From: Rehmannia glutinosa
Lineage: Eukaryota; Streptophyta; Magnoliopsida; Lamiales; Orobanchaceae
Reading direction: 5' to 3'
Assembly (NCBI GenBank): GCA_016081115.2
Contig: CM071924.1
Location: forward strand, 94,998,616-95,062,615
Length of the DNA stretch: 64,000 nucleotides
Made by a program: the position numbers and the translations under genes. The first letter of the stretch is position 1. Each line of letters opens with the position of its first letter. The notes beneath the pieces are model-generated. The model was not told the DNA's origin, did no database searches, and saw nothing but the letters and a program-made list of their open reading frames with translations. Positions 57,835 through 64,000 of this stretch are shown in pieces.

Positions 57835-58035
57835 TCATATCTTCAACCAATCTTCATATCTTTAAACACACATTCTTCAAATCTTCAAACAATCTTCATA
57901 TCTTCAAACATTTCTTCATATCTTCAAACACACCTCCTTCATATCTCTAAACATTTCTTCATATCTTCAAACACACCTCCCTCATATCTTCAAGAATAAT
58001 TTCTTCATATCCTCAAACACTTTCTTCTTTCTTCA
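57835..58035. repeat. Degenerate tandem repeat CTTCATATCTTCAAACA
   Basis: About nine irregular copies of TTTCTTCATATCTTCAAAC with CACACCTCC spacers, inside the LTR. Confidence 0.8.
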
Positions 58036-59073
58036 AACACTTAACAAAAACACAAGAACTCTTCTTACTTCTTTATTTTCGAAACTATCACTACTACAAT
58101 GTAAGGAATTTTCTTCTTCAATCCATTTTGGTATTTCTAGCTCATCCTCTTCACTTCTTAACCTAAGTTTGATTTTTGGTTTGAGGTACACTTAGAAGAC
58201 AACTTGAAAATAATAGAGACTTGGAACCATCTTGACTAGATCTCAAGAAATTGTGAAGGAATTTGGACTAGAAGGTAAGAAATGGGATTTTTAGTACATT
58301 TTCTTCTTCTCTTCTATTTTTCGAACTTTTGATACTCCATTTTTATTTTTAGACTTTTAGGGGCTGACCTTAAGAGTTATTTTAAGAGTGAGCAAAGAGA
58401 CCCATTTTGAGACCTCTACTAGTCTCATTTCATCTACTACACAAGGTAAGTGTAGTTTTACCAATATTCTTCACCTCTTTCTTCTTTCCTTAAATTTTTA
58501 ACCTCATTTCCTAACTCCTATATTTTTTTTGGTATTCATTGACCTAGGGGGCTGACCTAAGTCACTTCTCCTTCAAGAGTGATTTATTTCATCTTTCACC
58601 AACAAGTTCATTTTTAAGGTGGGTGGAAAAATCCTTTCAACTTCTAGGTGTTTTACTTAAAAATGCATGTAGTATTTTGATTTTGAGCACTTGAGATATA
58701 TATTATGTATTGCATGCTATTTTCTTGTATCAAGTTGAAAAAATTCTCAAGTGTTGCTCAAAAATGCGATTTATCGAAAAATAGGGCATACATGTACACT
58801 TTATTGTTATGCTTGATGAAATTTTGTATGAGAAGGATATGTATGTGTATGACTCTTGAAATCTATGTTTTGAATGAGTTATAACCTGGACAAGTCGAGC
58901 ATAATTGATTAAATTTCAACTTTTGGACTTAAAATGCAAAAATGAAAAGTTGGTGGACTTAATTACAAGAATATAAAACTTAAGGGACCCTCTGTAATTT
59001 TTGATTTTTGGGACTGAACTCAGGTTCAAAAATTATGTTTTGACATTTTAATAAAGTTTTAAGAGTTTTTAGA

Positions 59074-61846
59074 TGTAATACCCGAGTCTTTCACTCTCAC
59101 TTGGCCAGTATAATCCATGCATTTCATGCTATTTATGTGCTACTTGCATTGATGATGACATTTGCATAGTTTATTTCATTTTATATGGCATTGTCAATTT
59201 CAAAATTTTAGAACTCTCATATAGTACTTGTGGTCAGAATATTAATTAAATTAGTCAATCTTACATGAAATGAGAAAATTAATATGTCAAACCATTAGAT
59301 ACTAATACATGACACGTGGTAGCACTAGAAGCATGTGAGTCACCAGGTTACACGTTGTAAACTTAGAGATGAGACGTAAGCTAAGGCCCAATAAATAAGT
59401 ATACAATTTTGTAACTATTTATAACTATATATATATATATATACGCACTTTTACATCTAGTATCAATATAACTTGTATTTATCATTTTTGTTTATATACT
59501 TAATTAATAATATTAAAAAAAAAAAACACAAACAATAACAATAACTTTACGGGATAAAGACTAAAGCCATATGTTGATAGGTATAAACACTCAGCCACAC
59601 ATTTATATATATAATAAACTAGAGTGCACTTATTATATCTTATATGTTAGGTTAACACACACTTAACCGCCATTCTCAAAGGATTTACATCTGTTTATGA
59701 TTATCCGCATACACACATTGACGAGTTATAAAAGAAGAATAAAAAAAAGAAAAAAAAGAGAAATAGTAGCTTCAAAACAGTAGCTTGCACAAGAAGGGGA
59801 TTAAGTGGTAAGGGATTTCAAACCAATCTTTTCCTTTTTCTCATTCTTATTATAATACAAGGTTATCTTCAAAGTTTTGTTTATGATTTCACTGAATATG
59901 AGTAGTGTTTTGATGATTATGACTTGGTGATAAAAATTGTAAGAGGTTCAGTATATGTATATATATATATATGATGGGTTATATATAAAAAAAAGGAATG
60001 AGATTGAAAAGAGATTTCAAGTTGTAAATGATATAACTACCGATTTTAATTATCTTGTTATATTAAGTATATTTAATTTCATATATGGGCGAAAGGATAA
60101 TTAATCAGAGTTACATTATAAGGCTGGAAAAAAAAAATAAGAAAAATACATCCATCCATAAGTCCAATTAGTTTTCGAAATCAATAAGGAAATATGGTGA
60201 TTTGATTTAGCTTTCGGAAACTCATATAAGGAGAATTAATTTCTCTTCTGGCAAAATCACATAGGTCCAATTAATTGTAAATAAAGGATCTTATTTTGGA
60301 CTGAAATAGACAATAAAAGAAAAAGGAATATTTGGCACATATAAAATAAAGTCCCGGAATTAACTCTAGCACCACTTTTCACTATAACTAAGAGATACAT
60401 ATTTTAGATTTTGGAGACTCATAGAGCAAGGGAACTGATCAATTACAAACAAAGTACCTTCATGATAAAATACATAATTATACATATATATGTATGATTA
60501 AGATTAAGTGTCAGGGCTCTCTATAAGGTTAAGTATATATGATGTTAAGTATAGTAAAGTTTGCTGAGTTTCGAATAAATTTTATAGCCCATGTTTCGTT
60601 TACCAATTATTGTATATATAGGATTGAGAAGTTACTGTGACAAACCCGTAGGAGAGTTGCAACATAGTACAGGTAAGTGAAAATCTATCTGCAACTACAA
60701 TGCATGAACATAGTATTTCTTGTCTTATTGATACTAATGCGATTCTTATATCTTGATGAATGCATTATGGAAACATTGATGCTCATATGTTGCTTGGTGG
60801 ATATTGGAGTGTGATGACTATTGTTTCATTGAGCATGTCATTCATCGGCATTTGCACGTGCATGCAAACATATGAGCATTGTTGAAATGAGGCATGCACG
60901 ATATGATGTTTTTGAAAAGAAAATATTTTGGTTGGCCGCTACTAGTGCACCGAGGCCTGTGTGGCTTATGTATATGATGTTTCGGGTACCGCAAGTGGGA
61001 TGACTTTCTGGAGGATCGCAGGGGCAGGCATGAGGCGGACGCCTGGTGGTCACGGAAGGATGGTCCACTTGATAGTACCCTTATGGTTGGTGCAGCGAGT
61101 GGGATGACTTCTTGTGGATCGCGGGTGCAGGCATGAGGCGGACATCTGGCGGTCACAAGAGGATGAGCCCTCGTCTGTGTCAATCGGTTATTGGCCATTT
61201 GAAAATTGATATTGAGCTCTTCCGGTGCGTAGTAGGGGGCCAAGAGCCCAATAAAGGAAAAAAGAATTTGGTTGAAATACTTTATTTCATTGGCATGCAT
61301 TCTCGAAAGAGTATCTTCGATACAGTTACCTATGTATTTCATATCATTTCATGGACATGCATGATTTTTACTTATTGAGCTTTAGCTCATGTAGTTCATG
61401 CATTGTAGGTGAGTCTGGTGATGCTGGATTTCCAGGCCTTACTGGGCAGGCTGCTGGAGCTCCTACAGGTTATTGAGGACAGTGTACATGGATAACGACA
61501 TGTTGGGCTATGTTGATGGGTCACTTTTCCCTTTTTTGGTCATGTATTATATTCTGGTTTAAGGTTGTACCCTCTTTTGAAACTCTCATGTAAATATGTA
61601 TATATAAATAGATGGGTGATGTGGGTTATGAGTGTGGTCACATGGAGGTTGTTGTGTTTAATACAGGGTTTGTTACCTATTCTGCTTGTTGGTATGGTTC
61701 GTCATTTTCTTACAAGTAAAGTGATTTTGCTTGTTCGCTGTTAAAATGTCACAGGTAAAAAAAAATATACGGGTATATAGGGTTTACGTTGTCAAATTTC
61801 ATTTCTTATATTGCTTAGTACTATAGTAGTAGGGGTGAGCGTCACA
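59074..61846 (+). mobile_element. LTR-like insertion nested in the gypsy LTR, 2773 bp
   Basis: It begins TGTAATACCCGAGTCTTTC and ends GTGAGCGTCACA (TG...CA). An exact 5-bp duplication TTAGA flanks it (59069-59073 and 61847-61851). Removing it with one duplication copy restores the sequence found uninterrupted in the solo LTR at about 52830. No coding sequence and no internal LTR pair were seen, so it is most likely a solo LTR of a different family. Confidence 0.85.
60985..61172. repeat. Imperfect ~95-bp tandem duplication inside the nested LTR
   Basis: Two copies of a GC-richer unit share AGTGGGATGACTT, GCAGGCATGAGGCGGAC and GGTCAC with AGGATG. Flanking sequence is AT-rich. Confidence 0.85.
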
Positions 61847-63617
61847 TTAGATAAATAAAATCAACCCTTAAAAGCCCACGGACTATATTGTAAAATTTTA
61901 GAAGTTTAAGGGCTATTTTTGCAATTTTCAAAACTGTACTGGACCCTAATTTTAAAATTTGAAATTTTAACTCTTAAGGGACTGGAAATAACATATTTTA
62001 AGTGTATTCCAAAAATCCAAGTGTTTAGAGCTTGGAAAGTTATTTTATAAAAATTGAGGGACCAAATTGAAAAAAATTAAACTTGCGGAACTGACCTCAT
62101 AATTTTTCAAGGTCGGGGCATTTATTTATTTAACTTTTAACCCCAAAAGTAGTGATTTTTATAAAACGGGGCTAATTGTAAATTTTATTTTTAACAAGGA
62201 CCTAACTCAAATTATTTTTTCTTTTAAAGAAACAGCCCTGGACTCTCTGACTTTAATAATGAATTAAAAATGTTTTATTTTCTCAAAAATTCCTTGTCTT
62301 ATTGGATTGTCTTGACCGAATAATACACGATCGTGGGGCGACTTCCTCGTCTTGCGATTTTAAATCTATAATGGGACTTATGTTCCACCTAATCTTTCAA
62401 GATATCGAAAATTACCTGTCCTCCCGATAACTATCTTCATCCAAATAACTCCACCAACGCCATAATTGCCACTCGCGATTTTTCGAAACTTTCCTAAAAT
62501 ACTTCCCTGAATCAATAATACTCGACTGCCTGGTTGACTACCCGAACATGTACTTACTTTCTCCCTCGAGTCAACTTGATGTGTCGAGCTCACGATCGGA
62601 ATGGATACGTCGGGGATGGAACCGAGCAGCTCGGCTGCTATTCCACTCCCTTTTCCCCATCGTCCTAATCCCGCAACTGAGGGACGGAGTTTGTCCAAGG
62701 GAAGCGGGTCGTAGTACTTGAGGTATAATCATGATTATGTCGAATCCGAGCCTTGCAAGCTCCAATGTGGATTTTGTCTTTGCCTATGGAGCGATAAGGT
62801 GACAGGTCTTGGACCATCTTGAACGGGGAGTTACAAGGAAGAACAAAGGAATCACTGTCTGATCCACACGATTTCAGAGTTAATCGGAACGATTGGTTGG
62901 CGCTAGAAATCCGTACGCAACTTCTACTTGTATTGCATTGGTTGGCGCTACAAATCCGTACACAACCTTTACTCGTTTGTATAGGATTGGCGTTACACTC
63001 AGTACGCAATCCTACTTGTCTTGCCTGAATCATAGTGCTCGTGTGACCACGAACTATTTCTTAAATTGTATAAGTATATTACTTAATATATATTTATCAC
63101 GACGCTTGTGGACTATGTGAGAATACATGCATCATACCTCACACGTTTTCATACAAACGTTTTCTCGCATTAACTATATACATCACCACACTCTCACACG
63201 ATCACCCCATCCACTGAGATTTCTGTCTCATCCCCTCCTGTTTTCTAACCTTTAGATGAAGAGTACGTTGAAGACGTCGAACCTACCACGGATCGAATGC
63301 CGTGCTCGCTCACCGTCGTACTAGTTCCTGTAATCATTGATGTCGAGCGATATTTTCTTTTGCTTTTGTTATTGTTGAACTCCTTCATTCTGTTTTAGTT
63401 TGGACTGTAAGTTTAAATTCAAATATTTTGATAGATTGTATTCGGATATTGTCGGACCTTGAGATGTAACTCGTACTTGTGTGTATTTTATTCCATTTTG
63501 CATTAGACTCTATTTCACTTGGAGTTTTGTATCCTTGGTTTAGATTGTTGGATTATTTCTGTTTAAGTGATTGATCGTCGTCGCGTCGCGTTTGGGGCGT
63601 GACAATCATAAGCCATT

Positions 63618-63785
63618 TGTTAAAGCTAGTGTATATATTAATTAGATTAGAGTACTTTAAGGAACATGTTTGCTTACTTTAGGGAATAGGTTAGAATATT
63701 ATAAGGGATGTGTCCTATCAACTCGTTGTATAAATATGTGACTCTCGGATGTTATTAATACAACATATTCACAAATATCTCTACA
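63618..63785 (+). mobile_element. Probable 5' LTR of a Ty1/copia-type element (168 bp)
   Basis: It begins TGTTAAAGCTAG and ends ATATCTCTACA (TG...CA), with TATAAAT at 63729-63735. TGGTATCA, the core of an initiator tRNA-Met primer site, follows directly. The partner LTR and target duplication would lie outside the window, so the left boundary is inferred. Confidence 0.65.
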
Positions 63786-63793
63786 TGGTATCA
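63786..63793 (+). promoter_or_regulatory. Primer binding site (tRNA-Met type) of the copia-type element
   Basis: TGGTATCA starts at the last base of the LTR; only the first 8 nt match the canonical TGGTATCAGAGC. Confidence 0.6.
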
Positions 63794-64000
63794 ATCGCCA
63801 CCTAGGGATTTTGGGTAAATTTTTTTTTCCCGCTGCCGGTTTTTGGCCGCCCAAGTGAGGGTCTCGTTTTTGCGATTGGATATCGTCACCACCCTCCCAT
63901 TCTCTTCTTCCTCACCGATCGGCCACTCTCCGACGTCCGAGCGACCAAAATTCAAAGACGTGTGCGATCCACGCGCCACCTCTATTTTTCGCCGAAATCT
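63794..64000 (+). other. Leader of the copia-type element, cut by the window end
   Basis: GC-richer sequence following the primer site. No start of gag is established in the remaining 200 bp. Confidence 0.5.

Larger units (their letters stand above)
57008..63604 (+). mobile_element. 3' LTR (long form) of the truncated gypsy element, split by a nested insertion
   Basis: It begins TGTGAGGCCCCGAATTTTAA and ends TTTGGGGCGTGACA, the reverse complement arrangement of the solo LTR at 50644-54632. Without the nested insertion it is about 3.8 kb. The two LTRs can be aligned through the insertion site (GTTTTAAGAGTTTT and AAATAAAATCAACCCTTAAA). The 57460-58620 portion differs more and includes a local TCTTCAAACA repeat. 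Confidence 0.9.

Overview
The window is AT-rich plant nuclear DNA, almost certainly from a eudicot. The evidence is spliced exons with GT-AG introns, plant lineages of Ty3/gypsy, Ty1/copia, L1-type LINE, CACTA, Mutator-like, PIF/Harbinger-type and Helitron elements, and long AT-rich intergenic DNA. No bacterial operon, rRNA, CRISPR array or functional tRNA gene was seen. The species cannot be named from this sequence.

Only one intact gene is supported: a seven-exon gene at 9858-14447 (+) for a DWARF27 (D27)-type carotenoid isomerase family protein. Its predicted exons sum to exactly 258 codons (257 aa plus stop), with a GC-AG second intron and a TATA box at 9778. A decayed, same-strand copy of its last two exons lies at about 1451-2529. 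Introns 1, 4 and 5 hold small foldback repeats.

Layout. 1-1290: LINE remnant (-). 1451-2529: D27-like pseudogene tail. 2530-9777: intergenic DNA with a 528-bp GC-ended repeat, a 1.4-kb Mutator-like foldback element with a 10-bp target duplication, CT and AAT microsatellites and a 117-bp tandem repeat. 9778-14540: D27-like gene. 14790-19330: copia gag scrap, a large inverted repeat and an LTR-like segment. 20200-33863: a three-level nest, in which an old gypsy LTR is split by a CACTA-type element. That element carries a gypsy chromovirus-like retrotransposon (21129-30403, TSD AATAC), a copia-type solo LTR (30794-32061, TSD ATTAA) and a small hAT-like repeat. 34740-36290: Helitron coding remnant beside a pectin methylesterase pseudogene that contains a hairpin. 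36674-42410: CACTA ends and internal parts, one inserted in a copia integrase. 42690-45204: AT-rich foldback, an unidentified coding remnant and a Tourist-like MITE. 45450-49777: LTR segment plus a 1-kb CACTA derivative. 50030-63604: a tandem array split by a 4-kb gypsy solo LTR, then an oppositely oriented truncated element whose 3' LTR is itself split by another 2.8-kb LTR-like insertion. 63618-64000: start of a copia-type element running off the window.

The transposable element copies look defective: their reading frames are broken by stops and indels. The less expected items are the D27 gene's GC-AG intron and tail duplication, an apparent extra ORF between PBS and gag in the young gypsy element, the contrast between its near-identical LTRs and its broken pol, and the inverted duplication inside the pectinesterase pseudogene.
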